A stretch of 6,576 nt of DNA from Chloroflexota bacterium (GCA_021812905.1 JAKAMM010000103.1:1-6576); one strand, 5' to 3'; shown: positions 1-5,678, numbered from the stretch's first letter. A program made the numbers and translations. Notes: generated by a model not told the origin, from the sequence alone.

Positions 1-1
1 C

Positions 2-868
2 TTGATCGATGCTGCGGTGAAGATTTTGCTCGATCACAAAGATGCAGACTGCGTGCGCGGCGTGGTACCTGCGGGACAAAATCCACATAAGATGTGGCGC
101 TTCGACGAAGCCAATCATCCGATGAAACCGTTGCTGACCGTGGATGGAATCGCCGAGCCGTATAATGCGCCGCGTCAAATTTTGCCGCCGGTCTATTGGC
201 AGACCGGGCACATTGACGCTATTCGTGCATCGGTGATTCACAACAAACATTCGCTGACAGGCGATGTCATTTATCCGTTGGTGATCGATCCACGTTACAC
301 GGTGGATATTGATAGGCTTACCGACTGGGCCAAATATGAAGCGTTGGTTTATAGCGGGCTGGAAATGGTCAGCCCGGGCAAGGCGCGCCGCCCGATGCCA
401 GAGAAAATCGAATTGATCATTTGTGACTTCGATGGCGTCATCACCGACAACCGCGTCTGGACAGATGAAAACGGCAGCGAAATGGTAGCCGCTTCACGGT
501 CCGATTCGATGCGGGTGGCGGAACTGCGCCAGCGCGGCGTCGAGGTGATGATCCTTTCGTCCGAGGTCAATTCCGTTGTCACGGCGCGCGCTCAAAAGAT
601 GGGCGTCGAGGCTGTGCACGGCGTCGGCATTTTAAAAAAAGGCGAAGCGCTCAAGCAGTTGTTGATCGGGAAAAAAGTGGATACATCGCACGTGGTTTTT
701 GTCGGCAACGATTTCAATGACCTGGCCTGCTTCGAGATCGCGGGTTGGGCTGTGGCCGTGGCCGACGCGTACCCTGAAGTTGCACGCGCGGCAGATTATG
801 TGTTGACGAAAGCTGGTGGGTATGGCGCGGTGCGCGAGTTGTGTGATCTTATTTTGAAAAACCGGTAG
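2..868 (+). CDS. neuA: CMP-nonulosonate cytidylyltransferase fused to KdsC-like HAD phosphatase (5' end missing)
   Basis: The gene runs in from before the window, so the N-terminal CTP-binding part is not visible and the first visible codon is not a real start. Visible residues 1-125 match the C-terminal half of N-acylneuraminate cytidylyltransferases: the EPYNAPRQILPP stretch (52-63), YWQTGHIDAIR (65-75) and the DIDRLTDW segment (102-109) typical of the family's end. Residues 134-288 form a complete HAD domain of the KdsC/NeuA C-terminal type: DFDGVITD (142-149, nucleophile and acid/base Asp), SSE (186-188), the Lys of motif III (212/213) and GNDFND (235-240). Family knowledge: the first half activates sialic, legionaminic, pseudaminic or similar sugars with CTP, and KdsC-type HADs remove a phosphate from the sugar acid. 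A two-domain layout is also seen in animal CMAS and some bacteria. The neighbouring neuB supports the pathway. The exact sugar cannot be told. Cytoplasmic. Confidence 0.9.
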   Translation: MIDAAVKILLDHKDADCVRGVVPAGQNPHKMWRFDEANHPMKPLLTVDGIAEPYNAPRQILPPVYWQTGHIDAIRASVIHNKHSLTGDVIYPLVIDPRYTVDIDRLTDWAKYEALVYSGLEMVSPGKARRPMPEKIELIICDFDGVITDNRVWTDENGSEMVAASRSDSMRVAELRQRGVEVMILSSEVNSVVTARAQKMGVEAVHGVGILKKGEALKQLLIGKKVDTSHVVFVGNDFNDLACFEIAGWAVAVADAYPEVARAADYVLTKAGGYGAVRELCDLILKNR

Positions 869-871
869 GAA

Positions 872-958
872 TGTCATTGCGAGACGCGAAGCGGCGAAGC
901 AATCCCCTCGCCACTTTGAGATTGCTTCGGGCAAAAGTGCGCCGCCCTCGCAATGACA
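872..958. repeat. Dispersed palindromic repeat, family 1 (uninterrupted copy) between neuA and neuB
   Basis: An 87-bp element is bounded by perfect 12-bp inverted ends (TGTCATTGCGAG at 872-883, CTCGCAATGACA at 947-958). An inner inverted pair, GAAGCAAT (895-902) and ATTGCTTC (921-928), allows a long hairpin. It begins 3 bp after the neuA stop and ends 10 bp before the neuB Shine-Dalgarno sequence, so it fills the whole gap. The family is recognisable from many bacterial genomes as the element starting TGTCATTGCGAGG. If neuA and neuB are co-transcribed, it would form a stable structure in the mRNA between them. There is no T-run, so it is not a standard terminator. Confidence 0.9.
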
Positions 959-979
959 AACACCCGCTAAGGAGAAAAA

Positions 980-1864
980 ATGACTCGTGAAATTAAACTT
1001 GGAAATCGTTTAGTGGGTGATGGGCAGCCTGCATACGTCATTGCCGAAATCGGAATCAATCACAACGGCGATCTTGAGATCGCAAAGCAAATGATCGACG
1101 CGGCAGTTCACGCCGGCGCGGACGCGGTGAAATTCCAGAAACGCACGCCGGAAGTCTGCACGCCGCTTGAACAGCAAAAGCAGATGCGTGAGACACCGTG
1201 GGGCTATATCACATATCTTGATTATCGCTACAAGGTCGAGTTCAATGAAGAACAGTACCGCGAGATCGATCGTCATTGTAAAGAGAAGGGCATCGCATGG
1301 ATGGTCTCGGTGTGGGACGAACCGTCGGTGGATTTTATGGAGAAGTTTGATACGCCTGCTTATAAAGTCCCATCGGCTTCATTGACAGATCATAACCTGC
1401 TCAAGTATGTCCGCAAAACGGGCAGGCCGATGATCATTTCGACGGGCATGTCGACGATGGAGCAGATCCACAGAGCAGCGAAAGTGGTCGGCACGGATAA
1501 CCTGTTGATCATGCACTGCACCAGCACATATCCGTGCGAACCGGAAGAGCTGAACTTGAAAATGATCGAGACCCTTCGCAAGGAATTCCCGCACAACCCG
1601 ATCGGTTATTCCGGACACGAGGTCGGACTCGTGCCCTCGGCCATTGCAGTTGCGCTGGGCGCCTGCACGGTCGAACGCCACCTGACGCTTGACCGAGCCA
1701 TGTGGGGCAGCGACCAGGCCGCCTCGGTCGAACCCGGCGGCTTTGAGCGCTTGGTGAAATATATCCGCGTCAGCGAGGCATCAGTCGGCGATGGGGTCAA
1801 GAAAGTGTATGAGTCTGAGAAGTCCTCGATGAAGAAACTTCGCCGCGTCGTGTCGGACGATTAA
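980..1864 (+). CDS. neuB: Nonulosonic (sialic-type) acid synthase, short form without SAF domain
   Basis: This is a 294-residue NeuB-family TIM barrel enzyme that condenses phosphoenolpyruvate with an N-acyl-mannosamine-type sugar or its 6-phosphate. Visible family marks are AEIGINHNG (22-30, with the catalytic-type Glu23), KFQ (51-53), the Lys in YKVPSA (128-133), STGMSTMEQI (154-163), CTSTYP (180-185), GYSGHEVG (209-216) and ERHLTLD (232-238). His213 and His234 correspond to the metal-binding histidines of known NeuB. Most NeuB proteins are about 340-350 residues, with a C-terminal antifreeze-like SAF domain over the active site. Here the frame stops at KLRRVVSDD, where SAF would begin. A good Shine-Dalgarno AAGGAG (969-974) precedes the ATG. 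The gene sits downstream of neuA and is followed directly by a terminator. The product could be Neu5Ac, legionaminate or another nonulosonate. Cytoplasmic. Confidence 0.92.
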   Translation: MTREIKLGNRLVGDGQPAYVIAEIGINHNGDLEIAKQMIDAAVHAGADAVKFQKRTPEVCTPLEQQKQMRETPWGYITYLDYRYKVEFNEEQYREIDRHCKEKGIAWMVSVWDEPSVDFMEKFDTPAYKVPSASLTDHNLLKYVRKTGRPMIISTGMSTMEQIHRAAKVVGTDNLLIMHCTSTYPCEPEELNLKMIETLRKEFPHNPIGYSGHEVGLVPSAIAVALGACTVERHLTLDRAMWGSDQAASVEPGGFERLVKYIRVSEASVGDGVKKVYESEKSSMKKLRRVVSDD

Positions 1865-1870
1865 TTTTTC

Positions 1871-1910
1871 CGCCACAGAGAACAATGTGTCCTCTGTGGC
1901 GAATTTTTTT
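1871..1910 (+). terminator. Rho-independent terminator after neuB
   Basis: There is a perfect 10-bp stem, CGCCACAGAG (1871-1880) with CTCTGTGGCG (1892-1901). The loop can pair further (ACA with TGT), and a run of seven T follows at 1904-1910. It starts 7 bp after the neuB stop and so should end the neuA-neuB transcript. The next gene then needs its own promoter or read-through; I see no convincing promoter in the short gap. Confidence 0.85.
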
Positions 1911-1932
1911 CTTGTGGCCTTTGGAATCAAGA

Positions 1933-3693
1933 GTGCTCAAAGAATTTTTCACTCAACGCATCAAACGCGGACTCGTCCGCAGATTCAATAACCTCAAGAT
2001 CGCGACGATGGCGCGAGCGGTTGCCCGCAAAGAGCCGCGACCTTCAGGCGCACCTGTTGTCTTCTTCAAGGCGTCCACAGGGATCGACGATCTTTCTTGG
2101 AACAGTGGATTTCATCTGTTGGCCTCGTGGGGATTCCGTTTGCAGGGGATTCCGGTCGCTTACTTCGCGTGTGATTCTGGTATGAGTCATTGTGTACTGG
2201 GAACCAAGCGCGAGAACGTTCATAAAGAGCCGCCGTGCAAGTCGTGTGTGTACCAATCAAGAACGTTGTATACGGGTGTACATGGTAGGTCGGATTGGCA
2301 ATCCGACCTACGGACGCAGGTGGGTTGGTTCACGTTTGAACGCGATAAAGAATTGGAGCGCGCGCTTCAAGATTTGAGTGTTTCAGAGTTAATAGACTTT
2401 CAATGGAAATTAAATAATCAGCCTGTCATTGCGAGGAGTGAAGCGACGAGGCAATCCCCGCGTGGCAGCGAGGAGATTGCTTCGGACGGGGTTTCGATAC
2501 GGCGGGAGAACGCCGCCTACTCAACCACCGCCCTCGTAATGACAATACCCCTCGGAGAATTGTGTCTGCCCGGACTGAGATGGATTTTGAGAGTCCATAA
2601 TCTGAATGATGATGAATCGACGCGTTACCTTTTGCGAGAATATATTTCCTCGGCGTGGAATGTCGCGCAGAAATTTTCGCGCTTTCTCGATGAAACCAGG
2701 CCGCGCGCCGTGGTCGTGTTCAATGGGCAGTTCTTTCCCGAAGCGACGGCGCGCTGGGTGGCACAAAAGCGCAGCCTGCGAGTCATCACGCACGAGGTGG
2801 GACTGGGACCTGCGTCCGCGTTCTTCACCGATGGCGAAGCGACCGCCTACCCGATTGCGATCCCTATGTCGTTTGAGTTGAATCAGGAACAAAACGCAAA
2901 ACTGGACGCGTATCTTGCCAGGCGTTTTCAAGGTGACTTCACGATGGCGGGTATCAAGTTTTGGGCGGACATGAAAGGACTGGATGAATCTTTTTTGCAG
3001 AAGGCGGCGCGCTTCAAACAGATCGTGCCTGTCTTTACCAACATCATTTTCGATACCAGCCAGCCGCACGCCAACACGGTTTTCAGCGATATGTTCGCGT
3101 GGCTGGATGTTGTTTTGGAGAGTATCCAGGCGCACCCCGAAACGTTGTTCGTGATCCGCGCCCATCCCGACGAGACGCGCACGCGCAAGGAAAGCCGCGA
3201 GACCGTGCAGGGCTGGGTGGAAGAGAAAGGCGTGGACAAATTGGAGAATGTGGTGTTCGTCGTGCCGAAGGAAACTTTGAGTTCTTATGAGTTGATCCAG
3301 CGCTCGAAGTTCGCGATGGTCTACAACTCGACCATCGGGCTGGAGGCTTCGCTCATGGGCAAGCCCATATTGTGCGCGGGCAAGGCGCGCTTCACGCAAT
3401 ATCCCACCGTGTTCTTCCCGCAGACTGCCGATGAGCAAAGAAGCAAGATGGAAGAATTTCTTGCGGCTGAAACGATTGCTGTCCCGCCTGAATTCAAACG
3501 CAATGCACGCCGGTTCTTGTATTACCAGTTGTTCAGAACGTCATTGCCGTTTGGAGATTTCCTGGAGCCATCCGTGCGCACGACGCAGACGAGGTTGAAG
3601 TCGTTTGGGTTGGAGGAGTTGCTTGGGTCGGAGGCGATGAGGGTGATTACAAAAAGTATTTTGGAAAACGGAGATTTTCTTTTGGAAGAATAG
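1933..3693 (+). CDS. Capsule polysaccharide biosynthesis-type protein, glycosyltransferase-like, with repeat-derived inserts
   Basis: The start is chosen at GTG 1933 (protein begins VLKEFFTQRIKRGL, 586 residues). The frame is open back to an ATG at 1885, but that codon lies in the terminator loop; ATG 2008 is another option. No start has a strong Shine-Dalgarno. Numbering from 1885, the N-terminal part (57-130) has a SWNSGFH segment and a cysteine-rich stretch with C96, C103, C118 and C121 (CKSC at 118-121). The C-terminal part (378-530) looks like a GT-B, Capsule_synth (KpsC/KpsS)-like domain, with VIRAHPDE (423-430) and YNSTIGLEASLMGKP (480-494). The role would be in making a surface polysaccharide, fitting the nonulosonate genes upstream. 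Residues about 133-145 and 180-221 are translations of palindromic repeats; without them the protein would be about 55 residues shorter. It ends 17 bp from the converging vapC. Confidence 0.75.
   Translation: MLKEFFTQRIKRGLVRRFNNLKIATMARAVARKEPRPSGAPVVFFKASTGIDDLSWNSGFHLLASWGFRLQGIPVAYFACDSGMSHCVLGTKRENVHKEPPCKSCVYQSRTLYTGVHGRSDWQSDLRTQVGWFTFERDKELERALQDLSVSELIDFQWKLNNQPVIARSEATRQSPRGSEEIASDGVSIRRENAAYSTTALVMTIPLGELCLPGLRWILRVHNLNDDESTRYLLREYISSAWNVAQKFSRFLDETRPRAVVVFNGQFFPEATARWVAQKRSLRVITHEVGLGPASAFFTDGEATAYPIAIPMSFELNQEQNAKLDAYLARRFQGDFTMAGIKFWADMKGLDESFLQKAARFKQIVPVFTNIIFDTSQPHANTVFSDMFAWLDVVLESIQAHPETLFVIRAHPDETRTRKESRETVQGWVEEKGVDKLENVVFVVPKETLSSYELIQRSKFAMVYNSTIGLEASLMGKPILCAGKARFTQYPTVFFPQTADEQRSKMEEFLAAETIAVPPEFKRNARRFLYYQLFRTSLPFGDFLEPSVRTTQTRLKSFGLEELLGSEAMRVITKSILENGDFLLEE
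2285..2311. repeat. 27-bp perfect palindrome inside the capsule gene
   Basis: GTAGGTCGGATT (2285-2296) and AATCCGACCTAC (2300-2311) are perfect 12-bp inverted arms around a GGC loop. It lies in frame and is read as part of GRSDWQSDLR, a peptide that interrupts the sequence between the CKSC cysteine segment and VGWFTF. The sequence differs from both other repeat families in the window, so it is a separate element type. It could form a strong hairpin in the mRNA or in single-stranded DNA. Confidence 0.85.
2424..2544. repeat. Dispersed palindromic repeat, family 1, inserted in frame in the capsule gene and interrupted by a second repeat
   Basis: The ends are TGTCATTGCGAGG (2424-2436) and CCTCGTAATGACA (2532-2544), inverted with one mismatch. 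They match the element at 872-958, including the inner GCAATC / GATTGCTTCGG arms. It is about 34 bp longer than that copy because a piece of repeat family 2 sits in its right half. It is read through as VIARSEATRQS and on to TTALVMT, with no stop in this frame, so the host frame stays open across the whole element. Confidence 0.9.
2490..2530 (+). repeat. Nested copy of repeat family 2 within the family 1 element
   Basis: This stretch contains GGTTTCGATACGGCGGG, GCCGCC and TACTCAACCACCGCC, in the same order and orientation as in the three larger copies at 4397-4470, 4857-4963 and 5679-5750. It lacks their left part (CCGAAATCAACAAC). Comparison with the uninterrupted family 1 copy at 872-958 places the extra bases between the GATTGCTTCGG arm and the closing CCCTCG-AATGACA end. 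That points to insertion of one repeat into the other. Confidence 0.75.
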
Positions 3694-3710
3694 TTTGTGT
3701 TGGTGTACGA

Positions 3711-4097
3711 CTATGGGTAAGATAATAATCGCAAGTTGCGAATAAATTGATAATCGCGTTGATTTTTGGTGATGAAGTCGCAATCAAATGAGAGCGCTGT
3801 AGATGCAATTAATGCGTCAGGAATAAGCAACCCATGACTCAAGCGATACCTCCCAAGCAAATCGGTTGCGAGACCGCTAATTTGTTCCGTCAAGGGATAC
3901 ACCTAAAATCTTTGAAGAAACTGCTCCATTTTACGGAGTTCAGTTTTATTGCGGCATCCGACAATTAATTCCATTTGTGTAATGACGCTTATCCCCAAAT
4001 CAGATGTTTGCTCCATATCGTTCAAACACCGAATTGCCTGCTCAATTTGCAAAGCGGCGTCAATAAGAATATCTGTATCAACCAGTGTAATGCTCAC
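3711..4097 (-). pseudogene. vapC: VapC-type PIN-domain toxin interrupted by one in-frame TAG
   Basis: Translation from GTG 4097 gives a PIN-domain protein of normal VapC length, 128 codons plus stop, with one TAG at codon 65 (3905-3903) in an otherwise continuous frame. Before it come LVDTDILID (first acidic site, residues 5-13) and ITQMELIVG (second acidic site). After it come IPDALIASTAL (third acidic site) and FITKNQRDY. So every family segment is present and only a single nonsense codon separates the halves. The start GTG overlaps the antitoxin stop as GTGA, the usual translational coupling. Family knowledge: VapC toxins are Mg-dependent ribonucleases held inactive by VapB. The toxin is probably dead, unless the TAG is suppressed or is a sequencing error. 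GTG 3902 directly follows the stop and could allow a restart, but that product would lack the first two active-site acids. Confidence 0.85.
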
Positions 4098-4333
4098 GTC
4101 TTGCGTCCCCACTCGCGGCGGCGAACATCGCGCACATATTCTGCGCCGTTGCGAATATCCGCGCGGTTTTGCCACATGCCAATAAAAGGCTCTTCTTTCA
4201 ACTTTCTTTTTCTGGTCTTCTTTGTGGCAACAGCAGGATAGCGCGCTTTAAGATAGTCCAAATAATCGAGTAGTTGTTTTTGGGCTTCAGGAGAAAGGGA
4301 TGAAAAATCCTGTAAAATTCTTGGTGTTGTCAT
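4094..4333 (-). CDS. vapB: VapB-type antitoxin (DUF2281-like)
   Basis: This is a 79-residue protein with the two-part layout of this antitoxin group. The N-terminal helix region LSPEAQKQLLDYLDYLKARY (residues 13-32) is followed by a basic linker (KKTRKRK) and the C-terminal toxin-binding motif EPFIGMWQNRADI, ending in VRRREWGRKT. The ATG at 4333 has a Shine-Dalgarno-like AAGGTG (4343-4338) and a consensus TATAAT box upstream. The stop overlaps the toxin start by four bases. Expected role: binds and blocks the PIN toxin and represses its own promoter. The antitoxin looks intact although its toxin is broken. Confidence 0.85.
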   Translation of the reverse strand: MTTPRILQDFSSLSPEAQKQLLDYLDYLKARYPAVATKKTRKRKLKEEPFIGMWQNRADIRNGAEYVRDVRRREWGRKT

Positions 4334-4352
4334 GGTTCACCTTGTTGAAAAA

Positions 4353-4377
4353 ATTATAGCACAAGGGGGAAATTTCC
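4353..4377 (-). promoter_or_regulatory. Probable vapB promoter with a small palindrome
   Basis: Reading the minus strand, a perfect TATAAT (4358-4353) lies 19 bases before the vapB ATG, leaving room for a short leader with the Shine-Dalgarno. No good -35 box is found at normal spacing. Just upstream is a perfect 10-bp palindrome, GGAAATTTCC (4377-4368), placed where an autorepressor would block polymerase. The operator role is inference from the habit of VapB regulation. Confidence 0.5.
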
Positions 4378-4396
4378 ACGCCTCCGTCTGTCTTCT

Positions 4397-4470
4397 CCGA
4401 AATCAACAACGCATTTATTCAGGTCTCGATATGCCCCCGACGAACACGGGGCTACTCAACCACCGCTGGC
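4397..4470 (+). repeat. Repeat family 2, copy A, between vapB and the DUF2283-like gene
   Basis: The left end is CCGAAATCAACAAC (4397-4410), then AGGTCTCGATATGCCCC, a short variable hairpin (GCCCC 4433-4437 with GGGGC 4448-4452), then CTACTCAACCACCGCTGG at the right end. The right edge lies about 10 bp after the stop of the minus-strand DUF2283-like gene. Same orientation as copies B and C. Confidence 0.85.
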
Positions 4471-4479
4471 AACGGATGG

Positions 4480-4842
4480 TTACGCTGGCTGTGGCAAATG
4501 GAGCAAAGTAATGGGAACGGCTTCCGAAAATGAAGGTGTGTAAGTTGAAAGTGACAATATCTCTTTTACGGGCGAACTTTCCAATATCTCCATGACGATT
4601 TCGCGAGTCTCTTCGGATAACTTGGTAAGACCTGTCAGCGGGAAACTGCGCGGGCCGAAGTCCGCTTTTTGGATAAGGATCGAATAGTTCAGGAACGTAA
4701 TGCCGATTGCTTTGCGGCTTTCTTTGTCAATGCGGAGCAGGATGTGTTCGTTCAATTCAATCCCTGTCGCTTTCAAGTCAGGGACGAACAACATGTATAA
4801 GGTGTCGCTGAGTTCGTCATAACTTGTTACTTGTTTAGTCAT
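4480..4842 (-). CDS. DUF2283-like small protein
   Basis: The 120-residue product starts MTKQVTSYDELSDTLYMLF. The N-terminal part (YDELSDTLYM, then LNEHILLRIDKESRKAIGITFLNYS at about 34-58) has the pattern of DUF2283: a 'DxxxDxLY' strand, then 'D...G.vvGie'-type strands. The longer frame back to 4926 is rejected because its extra residues come from repeat copy B. The start at 4842 has no Shine-Dalgarno, but a TAAAAT box (4855-4850) ends 7 bases upstream, which suggests a leaderless message. The C-terminal half has no motif I know. No partner gene is adjacent in the same unit. Function unknown; DUF2283 proteins are often found among toxin-antitoxin genes, but I do not claim an antitoxin role. 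Confidence 0.7.
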   Translation of the reverse strand: MTKQVTSYDELSDTLYMLFVPDLKATGIELNEHILLRIDKESRKAIGITFLNYSILIQKADFGPRSFPLTGLTKLSEETREIVMEILESSPVKEILSLSTYTPSFSEAVPITLLHLPQPA

Positions 4843-4849
4843 TGTTTGG

Positions 4850-4855
4850 ATTTTA
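4850..4855 (-). promoter_or_regulatory. Candidate -10 box for a leaderless DUF2283-like transcript
   Basis: Minus-strand TAAAAT is followed by seven bases and then ATG 4842, so transcription would be expected to start at or next to the start codon. Repeat copy B begins at 4857, only 1 bp upstream, so any -35 element would have to be inside the repeat. No clear -35 is seen. Confidence 0.35.
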
Positions 4856-4856
4856 C

Positions 4857-4963
4857 CCGAAATCAACAACATGTCCGCTCGAAAATGGTGGTTTCGATAC
4901 GGCGGCGGAGGCGAGTAGTTTTGCAAAGAGGTGTTGAGTCCCGCCGCCTACTCGACCACCGCT
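4857..4963 (+). repeat. Repeat family 2, copy B, between the DUF2283-like gene and the second PIN toxin
   Basis: The left end is CCGAAATCAACAAC (4857-4870), then GTTTCGATACGGCGGCGG, a longer centre, then CCGCCGCCTACTCGACCACCGCT up to 4963. The GGCGGCGG and CCGCCGCC blocks are complementary, so a large hairpin is possible. The right edge is about 10 bp from the stop of the minus-strand toxin gene, and the left edge abuts the promoter of the next gene. Confidence 0.85.
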
Positions 4964-4972
4964 AACTCCACT

Positions 4973-5401
4973 TCACTTATATGGAATTGAGTATCTCACT
5001 ACAAACTCTTTTGGCGTAAGAATAGGGATGTCTTTGTAAGTTTTCAAATCCAGAAGATGCGGGTCGCCTGAGACGATACAATCTGCTGATTCGTCTAACG
5101 CGCAAGCCAGCACGAAATCATCGTCATGGTCACGACTGACGGCTTTTGTTTCTGGGGTGCCTGATGTGAGGATGGCGAATGCGCGCAGAAAGTCGAGCAA
5201 GGCTTCGGCTTCTTCGGCAGCTTTGGGATATTTACGGGCAATGTGACGGCGTGAAATCACGTCGCTGAATTCTTCGAGCAGATGGGCAGATGTAACCAGT
5301 TTGATCTCTTCACGGCGGGCGGCGTCCAAAATGGACGCGGAATATCCCGACGCAATCACCCCGCTGATGAGTATATTTGTATCAAGAACGACTTTTCGCA
5401 T
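4973..5401 (-). CDS. PIN-domain toxin (PIN_3 type), intact
   Basis: This is a complete 142-residue protein starting MRKVVLDTNILISGVIASG. It has the features of the 'putative toxin component, PIN family' group: VLDTNILISG (residues 4-13, first Asp), LLEEFSDVI (second acidic site), DHDDDFVLACAL (third acidic cluster), then CIVSGDPHLLDLKTYKDIPILTPKEFV, the group's signature end. Family knowledge: Mg-dependent ribonuclease toxin acting on RNA in the cytoplasm. The ATG at 5401 lies 20 bp inside the end of the antitoxin gene, so the two are almost certainly translated together; no strong separate Shine-Dalgarno is visible. The C-terminal half is similar to the truncated remnant at 5770-6052, so two paralogous modules stand side by side. 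The target RNA cannot be told. Confidence 0.87.
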   Translation of the reverse strand: MRKVVLDTNILISGVIASGYSASILDAARREEIKLVTSAHLLEEFSDVISRRHIARKYPKAAEEAEALLDFLRAFAILTSGTPETKAVSRDHDDDFVLACALDESADCIVSGDPHLLDLKTYKDIPILTPKEFVVRYSIPYK

Positions 5402-5639
5402 GGCGTGCTTTGCGCGCTTGACGCGTGGCCTTGACTGCGTCTGCCATCACTTCGTCTTCACTAACATGAGCATATGCCTTGCGGATTGCATTGACAGAGG
5501 AAGTGAATTGCCGCGCGATGGCAGGGCGGTCAAGATCTTTATCCAATAAACGCCAGAGCGCGATCTTCTCCTGTGCGGGTAATTGATGCACAGCCCTTCT
5601 AATTTGGTCAAGCGATAAATCCACGCGGACGGTATTCAT
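5382..5639 (-). CDS. Antitoxin partner of the PIN_3 toxin
   Basis: The 85-residue protein MNTVRVDLSLDQIRRAVHQL is a small, helix-rich protein with LPAQEKIALWRLLDKDL (residues 20-36) and a strongly basic tail (ATRQARKARHAKSRS). It overlaps the toxin start by 20 bp on the same strand, the usual antitoxin-first order. The start at 5639 has a clear Shine-Dalgarno AGGAGA (5650-5645) seven-odd bases upstream. The N-terminal pattern matches small antitoxins often paired with PIN_3 toxins, but I cannot name the family firmly; the role rests mainly on position, size and charge. The pair looks complete and functional. Confidence 0.75.
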   Translation of the reverse strand: MNTVRVDLSLDQIRRAVHQLPAQEKIALWRLLDKDLDRPAIARQFTSSVNAIRKAYAHVSEDEVMADAVKATRQARKARHAKSRS

Positions 5640-5644
5640 GTCAA

Positions 5645-5662
5645 TCTCCTATCTATATTTTA
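5645..5662 (-). promoter_or_regulatory. Shine-Dalgarno and candidate -10 box of the antitoxin/PIN toxin pair
   Basis: The minus strand shows TAAAAT (5662-5657), then AGGAGA (5650-5645), then ATG at 5639. A start seven bases after the -10 box gives a leader of only about ten bases that still holds the ribosome site. The flanking bases GGTAAAAT also occur before the DUF2283-like gene. No clear -35 box. Confidence 0.4.
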
Positions 5663-5678
5663 CCCCGATTCGTTGTCC

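Noticed and set aside
632..934. Minus-strand frame at 632-934 over the neuA end and repeat
   Set aside because: It is antisense to the HAD domain and partly reads the family 1 repeat; no independent support.
1885..1932. ATG 1885 as the start of the capsule gene
   Set aside because: It lies in the loop of the neuB terminator and its codons run through the stem and T-run; the protein begins to look natural only from GTG 1933.
2521..3438. Long open frame of about 305 codons on the minus strand
   Set aside because: It is fully antisense to the capsule gene, which has recognisable GT-like motifs; the minus-strand product is arginine- and histidine-rich with no domain, typical of a shadow frame in GC-rich coding DNA.
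3903..3905. TAG in vapC read as pyrrolysine or another recoded residue
   Set aside because: No PYLIS-like structure, pyl genes or other recoded TAG are visible; a simple nonsense mutation explains it better.
4098..4175. Upstream ATG 4175 as the vapC start
   Set aside because: That stretch overlaps the antitoxin coding region heavily in another frame; GTG 4097 gives the standard four-base overlap and the expected VapC N-terminus.
4843..4926. Upstream extension of the DUF2283-like gene to 4926
   Set aside because: The extra 28 residues are translation of repeat copy B and the promoter region; the family-like sequence starts at 4842.
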